A stretch of DNA of 54,436 nucleotides from an uncultured Alphaproteobacteria bacterium (GTDB lineage Bacteria; Pseudomonadota; Alphaproteobacteria; Rhodobacterales; Rhodobacteraceae). The stretch spans positions 1-54,436 of the forward strand of contig CAJWEI010000016.1 in NCBI GenBank assembly GCA_913031285.1. Reading direction: 5' to 3'. Of this stretch, positions 16,709-26,672 are shown one piece after another. Every line of letters starts with the position of its first letter. The stretch's first letter is position 1. The notes below the pieces were generated by a model that did no database searches, was not told the origin of the DNA, and was given only the letters and a program-made list of their open reading frames with translations. The position numbers were made by a program, and so were the translations under genes.

Positions 16709-17752
16709 CTATCCCCTCTTAAATCTATAAGCTCCATCTGGGTCCAAAGTCCGGAAGACTTTTTTCACTCTGAAAAGGTGGTTTAAGTGTCCAATTGATT
16801 CAATCAAGGCAAGGCCATATTCTCCTTCGCCAATGCAGCGTTTGAAAAGTGGTTGAAAACATTCCGCTGCAGATTGAGGTGAATCTAGAAATTTTAAAAG
16901 TCGCTTCAACGTTGAGTGATGATTGCCAATTAATTGCTTCAGCCTAAACGGAAGGCCAGAAAAGGGTAGTTTATGTCCAGAAAATACAACGTGCTTTGAA
17001 TTCGCAATCTGGTATAATCTTTCGCATGTTTCAAGCCACTCCCCTACTGGATCGGCTTCTGGCTCAGTCGCATAAACCCCTAAATTGGGGCTAATTGAAG
17101 AGATGATCTGATCGCCTGCTATAACAAGATTATCGCTTTGGCTCCAAAATGTTGCGTGCTCTGGAGCATGTCCATTTCCAATATGAACTGTCCAATCGCG
17201 TCCACCCATACTGAGCACATCATCCTGCATGATGCGTTTGTAGCCCAACGCAATGGGCGATACCGTATCTGCAAAGTTAAAAACTTTGTCGGACGCCCGC
17301 TTAGCTAGAATTTTTGGATCCATACCAGCGCGTTGCCAGAAGGTAAGTATTTCAGGGGGTGGTGTTTCTTGCACATCCAACGTAAGCATACGCGCCATCA
17401 AGTAGGCCGTTCGCGTGGTCCATAGCTCTGCCCCATGATCATTCTGAAACCAACCTGCAAGGCCAACATGATCTGGGTGATGGTGAGTCAAGACGACTCG
17501 TTTGACGGGTTTTCCACTCAAAGGGCCCGATAGTAAATCCCCCCAAATACCTTTGGTTTCGCGTGAACCCATCCCAGTGTCAATAATCGTCCACCCGTCA
17601 CCATCATCCAAGGCGTACACATTCACGTGATCAAGTTTCAACGGCAAAGGCAGTCTTATCCAATAGAGTCCCTCTGCAACTTGTATAGTCTCACCATGTT
17701 TAGGCGGTTTCTCCCAAGGATATCGGATCTGCCCAGCAACATACTTCATCAA
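16709..17752 (-). CDS. MBL-fold metallo-hydrolase
   Basis: A 347-residue metallo-beta-lactamase-fold enzyme. The metal motif H90-x-H92-x-D94-H95 lies in VVLTHHHPDHVGLAG, with the further ligand histidine in GNGHAPEH near 195 and an aspartate in VIAGDQIIS near 212. A C-terminal helical domain of about 100 residues resembles the substrate-binding part of glyoxalase II/LACTB2-like proteins. Substrate unknown. It overlaps the acyl-CoA dehydrogenase stop by 4 bases, so a thioesterase-like or fatty-acid-linked role is plausible. Confidence 0.88.
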   Translation of the reverse strand: MMKYVAGQIRYPWEKPPKHGETIQVAEGLYWIRLPLPLKLDHVNVYALDDGDGWTIIDTGMGSRETKGIWGDLLSGPLSGKPVKRVVLTHHHPDHVGLAGWFQNDHGAELWTTRTAYLMARMLTLDVQETPPPEILTFWQRAGMDPKILAKRASDKVFNFADTVSPIALGYKRIMQDDVLSMGGRDWTVHIGNGHAPEHATFWSQSDNLVIAGDQIISSISPNLGVYATEPEADPVGEWLETCERLYQIANSKHVVFSGHKLPFSGLPFRLKQLIGNHHSTLKRLLKFLDSPQSAAECFQPLFKRCIGEGEYGLALIESIGHLNHLFRVKKVFRTLDPDGAYRFKRG

Positions 17753-19467
17753 ACGGCCAAGTCTTCGGACTTTATAGCATAGAGATCATCAGCACCCTGA
17801 CTGGCTTGAGCTAATAGTCCGATATGCTCAGGCAAAAGACTATTAATATAGAACCGTGCCAATCGTGTTCTTGGACCTCCACTCAATTCGGAGCAGGCTG
17901 CGCGCAGATGATAATAAGCGCCAATTATTCGTGCAAAAGCTCGTAGATACGGTACAGCTCCAGCAAAACGGTTGTTGAAATCTCCCTGCTGAAGCATCCA
18001 CTCCGTTGTTTTACGTAAACTTTCTATAGCCTCCCACACCGCCTCACATAGCTTGGGGTTTAATTTGCAATACATCTTAGTCGAATCTGACATTTCATCC
18101 AGAAGCGCTGTTGCCGCCTCTCCACCGTCCATCAATTTACGTCCGACAAGATCCATCGACTGAATACCATTTGTTCCTTCGTAAATTGACGTAACGCGCA
18201 CGTCGCGGCTGTACTGCGCCGCACCAGTTTCTTCGATGAAACCCATACCACCGTGCACTTGTACACCGATCTCGGAGACTGCTATCCCCACGTCAGTTCC
18301 AAAAGCTTTCGTAATTGGGGTCAAAAACGCCGCCCGAGCCTTCCAATTGTCCTGGCCGGTGGCTGTTGTCATGTCAATAGCAACCGCATTGGCAAAAGCG
18401 ATAGCCCGCGACGCAAAAATTTCAGCTTTCATCGTTGCCAGCATCCGCCTGACATCCGCGTGATCAAGGATAGTACCAGTTCTCCCCGGGACGTTGCTCC
18501 TGCCCTGCCTACGATCTTGAGCATAATGAAAGGCATGCTGATACGCCCCTTCAGCAGCCCCTATCCCTTGCCCACCAACACCAAGGCGCGCATTATTCAT
18601 CATCGTGAACATCGCGCGCATCCCATCGTGCTGCTCACCAATAAGCCATCCGGTCGCCCCATCGTATTGCATCACAGCCGTTGGGCTGCCATGCAAGCCC
18701 ATCTTATGCTCAAGGCTTACAACTTTTAGACTGTTGGCAACGCCTGGATTACCGTTTTTATCCGGCAGACGTTTTGGGATGAGAAATAGAGAAATGCCTT
18801 TGGTTCCAGGGAGACCGTCGGGTAAACGCGCAAGTACCAAGTGACAGATATTCTCACAAAAATCGTTATCACCCCAAGAAATATAAATTTTCTGGCCAGA
18901 AATCCTATAGCTCCCATCACCATTATCTTCGGCTTTTGACCGCAACGCTCCAACATCAGATCCAGCTTGGGGCTCTGTCAAATTCATCGTTCCGCACCAT
19001 TCTCCAGAAATCAGTTTTGGAAGGTACATGTCTTTTATCTCGTCACTGGCATGATGTTCCAGTGCCTCGATCTGACCTTGGGTCATCAAGGGGTTCAATT
19101 GCAAAGACAGACATGAGGCAGACATCATTTCATTTACAGCCGCCGCCACAGTCATCGGCAGTCCCATACCGCCATATTGCGGGTTAGCGGCAATGGAGAC
19201 CCACCCACCGTCGGCGATGGCTTTATAACCTTCAGCAAAACCTGGCGATGTCTTCACGACCCCGTTTTCTAGCATGGCAGGGGATTGATCGCCAACACGC
19301 TGCAATGGAGCCATCACATCTTCACACAGGCGTCCAGCCTCGTTCAAAATAGTCTCAACTAAATCTGGCGTCGCCTCTGCAAATCGATGCGTCTCACTGA
19401 CTTGAGAAAAACCAACTACTTTGTCAAAAAGGAAGCGGTATTCTTCCAACGGAGCTCTAAACGGCAT
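17749..19467 (-). CDS. Acyl-CoA dehydrogenase, long form
   Basis: A 572-residue FAD-dependent acyl-CoA dehydrogenase, longer than the 380-residue classical type because of a C-terminal extension of about 120 residues. The flavin-binding segments MNLTEPQAGSDVGAL (about 158-172) and ISWGDND are present, and the catalytic glutamate is in SIYEGTNGIQ near 430. Similar long enzymes oxidise medium or long acyl chains, or 3-methylthiopropionyl-CoA (DmdC) in Roseobacters; the sequence alone does not decide. Electrons would pass through ETF to the ETF-QO encoded at 7.7 kb. Forms a pair with the overlapping MBL hydrolase. Confidence 0.92.
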   Translation of the reverse strand: MPFRAPLEEYRFLFDKVVGFSQVSETHRFAEATPDLVETILNEAGRLCEDVMAPLQRVGDQSPAMLENGVVKTSPGFAEGYKAIADGGWVSIAANPQYGGMGLPMTVAAAVNEMMSASCLSLQLNPLMTQGQIEALEHHASDEIKDMYLPKLISGEWCGTMNLTEPQAGSDVGALRSKAEDNGDGSYRISGQKIYISWGDNDFCENICHLVLARLPDGLPGTKGISLFLIPKRLPDKNGNPGVANSLKVVSLEHKMGLHGSPTAVMQYDGATGWLIGEQHDGMRAMFTMMNNARLGVGGQGIGAAEGAYQHAFHYAQDRRQGRSNVPGRTGTILDHADVRRMLATMKAEIFASRAIAFANAVAIDMTTATGQDNWKARAAFLTPITKAFGTDVGIAVSEIGVQVHGGMGFIEETGAAQYSRDVRVTSIYEGTNGIQSMDLVGRKLMDGGEAATALLDEMSDSTKMYCKLNPKLCEAVWEAIESLRKTTEWMLQQGDFNNRFAGAVPYLRAFARIIGAYYHLRAACSELSGGPRTRLARFYINSLLPEHIGLLAQASQGADDLYAIKSEDLAV

Positions 19468-19576
19468 CTTGCCTCCTTCAAAACCTGCTTGGCACCGAAC
19501 GAGTTTATCGGTATGCGCTTAGTTAACCTATTAGTTACATATACTAGAAAAGTTACCAACCAAAACGCAGCGTAAA

Positions 19577-20536
19577 ATGACCATTCGAAACACTAAGACC
19601 TTTAGACCCGATGAAAAAGGGCTGATAGAAGCTGCAGATGCCTTACGCAACGGTGGCCTTGTGGCTTTTCCAACGGAAACTGTCTATGGCCTTGGAGCAG
19701 ATGCGCAAAACGATACTGCTGTTGCAGATATTTATGCAGCCAAAGGGCGGCCCCAATTCAATCCGCTAATTGCACATTTCGCCGATATCTCACAAGCTAA
19801 ACTGCATGTAAAATGGTCCGATATGGCCAATCACCTTGCAGAAGCACTTTGGCCTGGACCTCTCACTCTTGTTCTTGAACGCCATAACAAAAGTAATCTT
19901 TCTCAGTTTTTGTGCGCGGGCCTTCCCTCCGTCGCGATCCGCATTCCCGCGCATCCTATTGCAGAGCAGTTACTTGCAAATCTAGGAGGCCCCATTGCAG
20001 CACCTTCAGCAAATATATCTGGCCAAATAAGTCCCACATGCGCCAAACATGTCAATGCAGACCTCTTTGGACGCATTGACGGCATTGTGGATGGCGGAGC
20101 CTGTCAAGTCGGACTCGAATCAACTATTATTGACCTCACTGGAGTCCCAACATTGCTTAGACCGGGCGGCCTGCCGAAAGATATAATAGAAGAAATAATT
20201 TCAACCAAACTTGCCACTGTGCTTAACTACGGCGTAATAAAGGCACCAGGTCAAATAGCGTCTCACTATGCACCGCAAGCCAGACTTCGTCTCAATGCCA
20301 AGACAAAGGAAGCTAACGAGAGCATGCTTGGGTTTGGACCAGTCGAGTGTGATCTCAACTTATCAGAAACATCAGACCTTGTCGAAGCAGCAGGAAATCT
20401 ATTTTCGAGCCTGCATACTCTAGACTGCGATAACGCCGCCACTATCGCAGTTTCACCAATTCCCGAAATAGGTCTCGGCATGGCAATAAATGACCGTTTA
20501 AGACGCGCTGCTGCCCCAAGACCAGCCACCAATTAA
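19577..20536 (+). CDS. L-threonylcarbamoyladenylate synthase (Sua5/YwlC type)
   Basis: A 319-residue enzyme that makes threonylcarbamoyl-AMP for t6A37 in ANN-decoding tRNAs. The YrdC domain shows VAFPTETVYGLGADA (about 29-43), KGRPQFNPLIAH (about 56-67), and PSANISGQISPT (about 142-153). The extra C-terminal Sua5 domain after a linker (APGQIASHYAPQA near 220) marks the long form. Divergent from the acyl-CoA dehydrogenase gene, with a 109-base shared promoter region. Confidence 0.95.
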   Translation: MTIRNTKTFRPDEKGLIEAADALRNGGLVAFPTETVYGLGADAQNDTAVADIYAAKGRPQFNPLIAHFADISQAKLHVKWSDMANHLAEALWPGPLTLVLERHNKSNLSQFLCAGLPSVAIRIPAHPIAEQLLANLGGPIAAPSANISGQISPTCAKHVNADLFGRIDGIVDGGACQVGLESTIIDLTGVPTLLRPGGLPKDIIEEIISTKLATVLNYGVIKAPGQIASHYAPQARLRLNAKTKEANESMLGFGPVECDLNLSETSDLVEAAGNLFSSLHTLDCDNAATIAVSPIPEIGLGMAINDRLRRAAAPRPATN

Positions 20537-20560
20537 TAATCTAAAACTCCATCTTTGTGG

Positions 20561-21736
20561 TCAAGGATTGATCACATGAATATCTCGTGGGAATTGTGTG
20601 AGGCATATGGCGTCATTCTTACGAACGTGAATTGTTTCGCTGACTTCCATTCCCCATGCATCCATCCACATACCAAGAATAATATGAACTACTGCATTTT
20701 CTGGTAGCGATGTACGATCGTTCGATCGAAAACTTATGGTGTGTTCTCCCCAATCAGGTGAATATCCAACTCCTATCGAATACCCAATCCGACTTTTCTT
20801 TTCCAATCCATATTCATCAAGAACAGCTTGCCATGCAGCATGAACATCACAGCACAATGCCCCAGCCTTCATAGAATTTAGAACTTGATCCATGCCTTCA
20901 TTCACCGCTTTGGCTGTATTTATCAATGTATTTTGCGGCTCACCAATATGAGCAGTACGGGCAAGACCAGCATTGTAACGCTTTCGGCACCCCCCAAGTT
21001 CAAAGGCAATAGTTTGATCTTTTTTAAAAGGCGCATCAGTCCACATTGGATGTGCTGTTGAGGCTGATTCACCAGCTAAGACGAGAGGGTGTAGTGCTGT
21101 CTGGTCGCCACCAAACTGAGGTGTCCCCCTGATTTGGGTGGACACGACATCAGCCATTAGGTCGCACTGACGCACACCAGGGCGCAGCCTATTGTACGCC
21201 GTTTCCATGGACAATCCGGCAATGACGGCCGCTTGTTTCAACATCACGATTTCTGCTGGACTTTTGATCAGCCGTAGCCAATTTACCAAACGGCCTGAAT
21301 CAACCCAAGTGCTCTCGAAGAGACCGGACTTAAAATGGTCAACAGCCATCGGAGTTAGATAATAAACGTCACTTTCATAACCGATGCGCTGTCCATTCAG
21401 CTTGCGTGATATCATCCATTCTGCCATAAACTGGGACGGGTGGATCTCTTTTTGTTGAACGTAATTTTCAGGGAACGGGACAACCTGATTAGCAGGTAAA
21501 TAAGTCGTAAACGCCGCCGCGCCCGCATCCATTTCACGGCCTATCCAGGTTGGATCCAGTTCTAATCCTACAACCATAATCTGTGGTGTATAAAACGACC
21601 AGGCATCATAGCCACTCAGCCAGTTTATATTGGCTGGATCGCCGATAATCAGAACATCTATCTCTCGCGTCTGCATTGCAATGCGCACACGCTCTAACCG
21701 ATCCGCATATTCAATGCGTGTAAACGGTGGTGCCAT
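20561..21736 (-). CDS. M24-family hydrolase, ectoine-hydrolase (DoeA)-like
   Basis: A 391-residue 'pita-bread' protein with the N-terminal creatinase domain (LIIGDPANINWLSGYDAWSF, about 29-48) and C-terminal M24 catalytic domain. The aspartates that bind metal in true Xaa-Pro aminopeptidases are replaced: the strand normally reading D-x-G and D-x-T-R reads FELGGCRKRYNAGLARTAH. This pattern is shared with creatinase and ectoine hydrolase (DoeA/EutD), which act without metal. No other ectoine genes are nearby, so the substrate is inferred. It begins 14 bases after the yqgE-like gene and is probably in its operon. Confidence 0.8.
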   Translation of the reverse strand: MAPPFTRIEYADRLERVRIAMQTREIDVLIIGDPANINWLSGYDAWSFYTPQIMVVGLELDPTWIGREMDAGAAAFTTYLPANQVVPFPENYVQQKEIHPSQFMAEWMISRKLNGQRIGYESDVYYLTPMAVDHFKSGLFESTWVDSGRLVNWLRLIKSPAEIVMLKQAAVIAGLSMETAYNRLRPGVRQCDLMADVVSTQIRGTPQFGGDQTALHPLVLAGESASTAHPMWTDAPFKKDQTIAFELGGCRKRYNAGLARTAHIGEPQNTLINTAKAVNEGMDQVLNSMKAGALCCDVHAAWQAVLDEYGLEKKSRIGYSIGVGYSPDWGEHTISFRSNDRTSLPENAVVHIILGMWMDAWGMEVSETIHVRKNDAICLTQFPRDIHVINP

Positions 21737-21750
21737 AATTTACCCTTTTC

Positions 21751-22323
21751 TCAAGCCCTACCCACATCGCTTGAAAGCACCATTGCATTAACACCTAAGA
21801 GGTTAAGCGCAGCCGCCCATTTAACATCATGATCCGCGTTCAACACAAGATCTTCATCTGCGTCGCTGACGAGCCATCCATTGCGCATAAGTTCACTTTC
21901 GATCTGTCCTGCCTCCCAACCTGCATATCCCATAAATAGACCAGCATTGATTGGCGTACAACCTTCGGCTAAGGCTTCAATTATATCGCGGGTCGAGGTT
22001 AAGCAGAGATTATCTCCAATTTCTTGGGTGGAAAATTGTGAGTTAAAATCCCCCGAATGAATGACAAAGCCACGCGATGTTTCGACAGGTCCACCAAATA
22101 AAATTGGAATCTCTCTATTTTCAGCATTCTCGATCGAAAGCTGATTACAAAGTGCCTTAAAGGAACCCTGACGCAGTGGTTTATTTACGATAAAGCCCAT
22201 AGCTCCTTTTACAGAGTGGTCGCACATATAAATCACAGAATTGACAAAACGAGAATCTACCATGCCCGGCATTGCGATCAAAAATTTTCCAGTCAAATTT
22301 AATGTTTCTATATCTTCGGGCAT
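21751..22323 (-). CDS. YqgE/AlgH-family protein
   Basis: A 190-residue protein of the UPF0301 family. It begins with LTGKFLIAMPGMVDSRFVNS and contains the typical VIYMCDHSVKGAMGFIVNKP, LFGGPVETSRGFVIHS and the FMGYAGWEAGQIESEL strands. The function is poorly defined; AlgH was first linked to alginate regulation in Pseudomonas. The next gene on the same strand starts 14 bases after its stop. In many genomes it lies beside a DsbD-N-like gene, as here (divergent, 122 bases). Confidence 0.93.
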   Translation of the reverse strand: MPEDIETLNLTGKFLIAMPGMVDSRFVNSVIYMCDHSVKGAMGFIVNKPLRQGSFKALCNQLSIENAENREIPILFGGPVETSRGFVIHSGDFNSQFSTQEIGDNLCLTSTRDIIEALAEGCTPINAGLFMGYAGWEAGQIESELMRNGWLVSDADEDLVLNADHDVKWAAALNLLGVNAMVLSSDVGRA

Positions 22324-22445
22324 GGTTTATCCTATCACGATCGAGTCAAGCATGGGCCTTCTTTTGATTATAGACAAGGAATAGTTCGTGTTGGGTTCGC
22401 AAGAAAGTTACTTGGCAAAGTCATTTTTTTCCTCATTGAGAGATC

Positions 22446-23261
22446 ATGCTCCAACGTCGTCTTAAAATAACAACTATGACTTGCCTTCTTGCATGGCTAT
22501 TGTCTGCCATCTATGTGCAGGCAGGAACAGTAGGCTTAAAAAATGTCCATATTCTATCAGGTTGGCAAAATCAGGACGGCACGCATATCGCCGCGCTTGA
22601 ACTTATTCTCGAAAAAGGATGGAAAACCTATTGGCGCTCGCCTGGTGAGGCTGGGCTGCCGCCTAATATTTCATTTATTCGCTCGAAGAATGTGAAGAGC
22701 ATTAGCATAATTTGGCCCTCGCCTGTCGTCTTTGGACCTGTAGAAATGTGGTCTGTCGGCTATAAAGATAATCTTGTTCTACCAGTGCGCATCACCCCAA
22801 AGGACCAATCTGCGCCTGTGGCTCTTACAGTAGATGCGATGGTTGGGGTCTGCGAAAATATTTGTGTGCCGGCCGAGTTTACCTTAAGCCAGGAATTACA
22901 AGTTGGGGTGAAAAAACGCCATCCCAAGATTGTTGCCGCCCTCGTAAACAAGCCAAAGTCTGCGCGTAAAGCAGGCCTTAAAAATATTGATTGCAGCTTT
23001 TTACCGTCTGATCACTCCATGTCCGTCAGGATAGAACTTACTCTGCCCAAGATTGGCAAACGAGAAACTATGATCGTAGAATACGGCCAGCCCAACCATT
23101 CGATCACAACGGTTTCTGCCAGTCGCAAGGGCGCAGTTTTCAGCGGACAAGCCAATATTAATTCAACGTCCGGTCCTGTGATCTCAATCGAGCGATCGAA
23201 AGTACGCATTACTTTGGTCAGCGCCGAGAGCTCAGTTGATATCGGTACCTGTTCTAAATGA
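22446..23261 (+). CDS. Periplasmic DsbD N-terminal-domain-like protein
   Basis: A 271-residue exported protein. After a signal-like segment (about 11-26, ending VQAG) comes a beta-rich domain with GWKTYWRSPGEAGLPP (about 58-73) and the cysteine pair C136/C140 in GVCENICVPAE, as in the N-terminal thiol domain of DsbD (PF11412 type). The membrane and thioredoxin domains of full DsbD are absent, so it likely needs a separate partner, for instance CcdA, to receive electrons. Another cysteine pair lies at C184 and near the C-terminus (DIGTC). Divergent from the yqgE-like gene. Confidence 0.85.
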   Translation: MLQRRLKITTMTCLLAWLLSAIYVQAGTVGLKNVHILSGWQNQDGTHIAALELILEKGWKTYWRSPGEAGLPPNISFIRSKNVKSISIIWPSPVVFGPVEMWSVGYKDNLVLPVRITPKDQSAPVALTVDAMVGVCENICVPAEFTLSQELQVGVKKRHPKIVAALVNKPKSARKAGLKNIDCSFLPSDHSMSVRIELTLPKIGKRETMIVEYGQPNHSITTVSASRKGAVFSGQANINSTSGPVISIERSKVRITLVSAESSVDIGTCSK

Positions 23262-23274
23262 TTTGCAGTTGCGT

Positions 23275-26200
23275 TTACTGTCGTCTTGTTGTCCGAACAA
23301 CCCCAAATAGTGTTACCGCAAAGCTACCGATGTAGGCAAACATGCAGAGACAACCTGTACCAACAAAGAAAATCAATAAAGATCGTAACATAAGGGACAG
23401 ATTAGGCATCATATCGACAAATAATGGCAGAGTGTCATTTGAAAAAATTGCCAAACCCATAGTTGCGCCAAACCATACAAGCACTAACAACGTCAAAGTT
23501 CCCAAACTCGCCGTGACGCCAACTGACCGGCCACCAACAGCAAACCAAAAGGACGTTAGATGTCGCTTGATATCATGCTGAACTACAACCAGCGCAGGCA
23601 CCATCAACAGCACAAGCAGCATGCCAAAACCAAGGCCGTAAACCAAAGTTATCACCGTCGGCTTGAGAAACTGTGCTTGTGATGAGCGCTCATATAACAA
23701 TGGGGCAAGCCCCAAAACTGTTGTCAGCGTTGTCAACATAACGGGTCGCAAGCGGTCTGCCGTCCCCGCGATAACGGATGGGATAAGTCCGCGTTCTTCG
23801 GCATACTCATCGATAGTTGTGATCAAAACGATAGAGTCATTAATAATGATACCTGTCATGCCAAGTAAGCCGACGATAGTGAACATTGATAAGGGAACGT
23901 TCCAAATATAGTGACCATAGATGGTCCCTATAAGTCCAAAAGGAATGATAGACATAATGACAAGTGGCCGTGTCCAACTGGCAAAGATCCAGGTCAAAAC
24001 CAGATAGATACCAGTCAAACAAAGGATAAAGCCTATTCTGGCATCATTGAGAAATGCCTTTTCCTGCTCTGCCATACCTGCAAGACGCCATTCTACCTGG
24101 CGATTGCTTGCTATCTCCGGAAGTAGCTCTTTTTTGAGCGCCTCCATGACCTCGTTTGCTGCAGCCGGATCATCCTCTGATAAATCCGCACTCACGGAAA
24201 CACGGCGAATACCATTTTCCCGCCGAACTGTCGAAAAACCAGCACGGCGCTCCACACTCACCAAATCGGCAAGCGGCACATAATTTCCAGAAGCTGTCCT
24301 AAGCTGCATGTTTTCAAGAAAATCAGCCGTGAGCTCATTTTCCGGCAACTCAACACGTATCGATGCACTGCGCGCACCAATCGGATAAGTTGCCGCTTCC
24401 AAGCCATTTAGGCGGTTTCGAAGCACTCTACCCAACCCATCAATTGTAAAGCCCAAGAGCTGGCCTTGTGCCGTCAAATCCAAGATAAGTTCTTCTTTAT
24501 CGTAAGATAGATCATCTTCAAGCGCCGAAACCACTGTAAACCGTGCCAAGGCTGTCTTAAGATCTTCAGCCGCTACTTTAAGAGTTTCTGAATCCGCGCC
24601 ATAAAACTGAATATCAAGTGCATCGCCACTTGGACCAGAGTTCCAGCCTCTGAAAGAAATCGTCTCAACTAGAGGATGACGGCGAACTTTATCTTGCAGC
24701 TCTCCAATAAAAGCTGAACTCGAATAGGGCCGCAGATCAGGATCAATTAATTCGATCGAGATAGCACCTAATTGATCGCGGGTTTTCATATCTGATCCTG
24801 CAATACTACGTCCCGAATTCCCTCCAATTTGAGCCACAACATAATCAATTGGGCTGAGGCCATGGCGCTCTTCATACTCTTTTGCAAGAGTATCAACTGC
24901 GATTTGCATCTCTTGCATCATAGCAATGCTATCATCTCGATTAGCAGATGATACCATTGCGAAATTGCCGCTTACTGATGTGCGTTCTGGTGCATTAAAG
25001 AAACGCCATTTTACCTCTTTGGAAATCACCATGACCACTTGAGACGATAAAAGAACCACTGCCACTGTAAGGACGACATAGCGGCATTTTATAATCATAG
25101 CGATAAAGCGTCGGAACAGAACATCCCTCATCCAATCAAAGCCAATGTTCACATATCGGCTTGGAGTATCATACCAATGATCTTTTACACTGTGTTTGAG
25201 AGAATGCGCCATATGGTGAGGCAAGATCAAAAAGCACTCAACAAATGAGGCCACAAGAACAGCGACTACCGTAAAGGGAATGTCCGCAATTAAATCTCCA
25301 AATCGACCTCCCACCGCAATGAGGCCAAAGAATGCAATTATCGTGGTCGATGTTGCAGCAAACACAGGCAGTGCCATTCGCTTGGCTGCCGTTTCGGCCG
25401 CAGAGACTGGATCAAGACCCATTCGCGCCCTGTGATCAGCATGCTCTCCAACTACAATGGCATCGTCGACAACTATTCCTAAAGTGATCAAAAGGGCAAA
25501 GAGTGAGATCATATTGATCGTAATTCCCGCCAAATACATAATTGCAATTGCCGCGCATAAGGCCGTTGGGATGCCTGCGGCGACCCAAAACGCCGTACGA
25601 ACATTGAGGAACAGGAACAATAAGGCTACCACCAGGCCCAAACCCTGCAGCGCATTTCCAAACAGCATTTCAAGACGACCAGATATATGTTCTGCCCGCG
25701 TACGAATTAACTCCATCTGTGTACCTTCAGGCAATGTACTAACCAGCTCATCCACAGTAGACTGCACTTGCTCTTGTATCTCGATCGCGTCTCCTTGAGG
25801 TGATCGGTCAATACGAACTGAGATGGCTGAATTGTTACCGACAAAGAATGCGCGTTGGCGATCAATTCCCTCAACGCGTACTTTTGCGACGTCCCCGATT
25901 CGTAGTTTTGAACCATCCAGATTGGATCTTAGTACAATCCTTTTTATATCCTCGACGGAGCGCTTGGCAATTCCTGTGCGTACACGAGCGTTTGCGCCTT
26001 CAACATCTCCCGCTGGGTCGGCGGTAACTTCTGCCGCAACAGCCATTGCAATTTGCTGCATCGTGACATCTTGAGACACCATATTTACAAGCGGGAGTTC
26101 AATGATCGTTTCGGGGGCAGCAACACCACTGATCGTAGCTCGCGTTACTCCAACAGAAAATAGCCGTAAAACCAACTCATCTGCATAAAGTGCGAGTTGC

Positions 26201-26670
26201 TTCACATCAACAGGCCCAGTTACAATTACATCCGTCACACGATCGCGCCAAGTGCTGCGCCTTATCACGGGATCCTCAGCGTCTTCCGGAAGCGTCGAAA
26301 TCTGATCAATGGCCGTTTCGACGTCAGCTGTGGCTCTGGCCATATCCCAAGAGGGTTCAAATTCCAAAACAATGTTTGCACGTCCCTCACGCGAGACGCT
26401 GTCTGCATCAGTCGCCCCCTCAATACTAAGCAAAGCAGGCTCTAAAACCTGAACAATTGCATCATCAACGTCTTCTGCACCTGCACCCTGCCACGTGACA
26501 ACAACGTTAATATTATCAACAACCACGTCTGGAAAAAATTGTGCGCGCATGCGCGGCATACTGACTAAGCCAGCAACAATCAAAACGACAAGCAATAGGT
26601 TCGCTGCTGTACCATGACGCGTAAAATAAGATAAAATGCCACCAGCTGTTTTCGGAAGATCACGTACCAT
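23275..26670 (-). CDS. RND efflux pump, inner-membrane permease
   Basis: An 1131-residue AcrB-type proton-driven exporter. TM1 is near residues 17-36 and is followed by the typical FPDVVVDNINVVVTWQGAGAEDVDD segment; a block of TM helices at about 335-490 carries the proton-relay region ITLGIVVDDAIVVGEH, and a second block lies at about 870-1050. Two large periplasmic loops are in the expected places. A further hydrophobic tail of about 80 residues with two membrane segments extends past the usual end. The gene starts two bases after the adaptor stop, forming a two-gene pump operon; no outer-membrane channel is in the window. Confidence 0.93.
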   Translation of the reverse strand: MVRDLPKTAGGILSYFTRHGTAANLLLVVLIVAGLVSMPRMRAQFFPDVVVDNINVVVTWQGAGAEDVDDAIVQVLEPALLSIEGATDADSVSREGRANIVLEFEPSWDMARATADVETAIDQISTLPEDAEDPVIRRSTWRDRVTDVIVTGPVDVKQLALYADELVLRLFSVGVTRATISGVAAPETIIELPLVNMVSQDVTMQQIAMAVAAEVTADPAGDVEGANARVRTGIAKRSVEDIKRIVLRSNLDGSKLRIGDVAKVRVEGIDRQRAFFVGNNSAISVRIDRSPQGDAIEIQEQVQSTVDELVSTLPEGTQMELIRTRAEHISGRLEMLFGNALQGLGLVVALLFLFLNVRTAFWVAAGIPTALCAAIAIMYLAGITINMISLFALLITLGIVVDDAIVVGEHADHRARMGLDPVSAAETAAKRMALPVFAATSTTIIAFFGLIAVGGRFGDLIADIPFTVVAVLVASFVECFLILPHHMAHSLKHSVKDHWYDTPSRYVNIGFDWMRDVLFRRFIAMIIKCRYVVLTVAVVLLSSQVVMVISKEVKWRFFNAPERTSVSGNFAMVSSANRDDSIAMMQEMQIAVDTLAKEYEERHGLSPIDYVVAQIGGNSGRSIAGSDMKTRDQLGAISIELIDPDLRPYSSSAFIGELQDKVRRHPLVETISFRGWNSGPSGDALDIQFYGADSETLKVAAEDLKTALARFTVVSALEDDLSYDKEELILDLTAQGQLLGFTIDGLGRVLRNRLNGLEAATYPIGARSASIRVELPENELTADFLENMQLRTASGNYVPLADLVSVERRAGFSTVRRENGIRRVSVSADLSEDDPAAANEVMEALKKELLPEIASNRQVEWRLAGMAEQEKAFLNDARIGFILCLTGIYLVLTWIFASWTRPLVIMSIIPFGLIGTIYGHYIWNVPLSMFTIVGLLGMTGIIINDSIVLITTIDEYAEERGLIPSVIAGTADRLRPVMLTTLTTVLGLAPLLYERSSQAQFLKPTVITLVYGLGFGMLLVLLMVPALVVVQHDIKRHLTSFWFAVGGRSVGVTASLGTLTLLVLVWFGATMGLAIFSNDTLPLFVDMMPNLSLMLRSLLIFFVGTGCLCMFAYIGSFAVTLFGVVRTTRRQ

Positions 26671-26672
26671 AA

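Noticed and set aside
18253-18729. A 158-codon plus-strand frame antisense to the acyl-CoA dehydrogenase
   Set aside because: Composition is that of a reverse-complement shadow; the enzyme on the other strand has all its motifs.
17749-19467. Naming the acyl-CoA dehydrogenase DmdC (3-methylthiopropionyl-CoA dehydrogenase)
   Set aside because: The length fits, but no other DMSP demethylation gene is nearby and the sequence does not distinguish it from other long acyl-CoA dehydrogenases.
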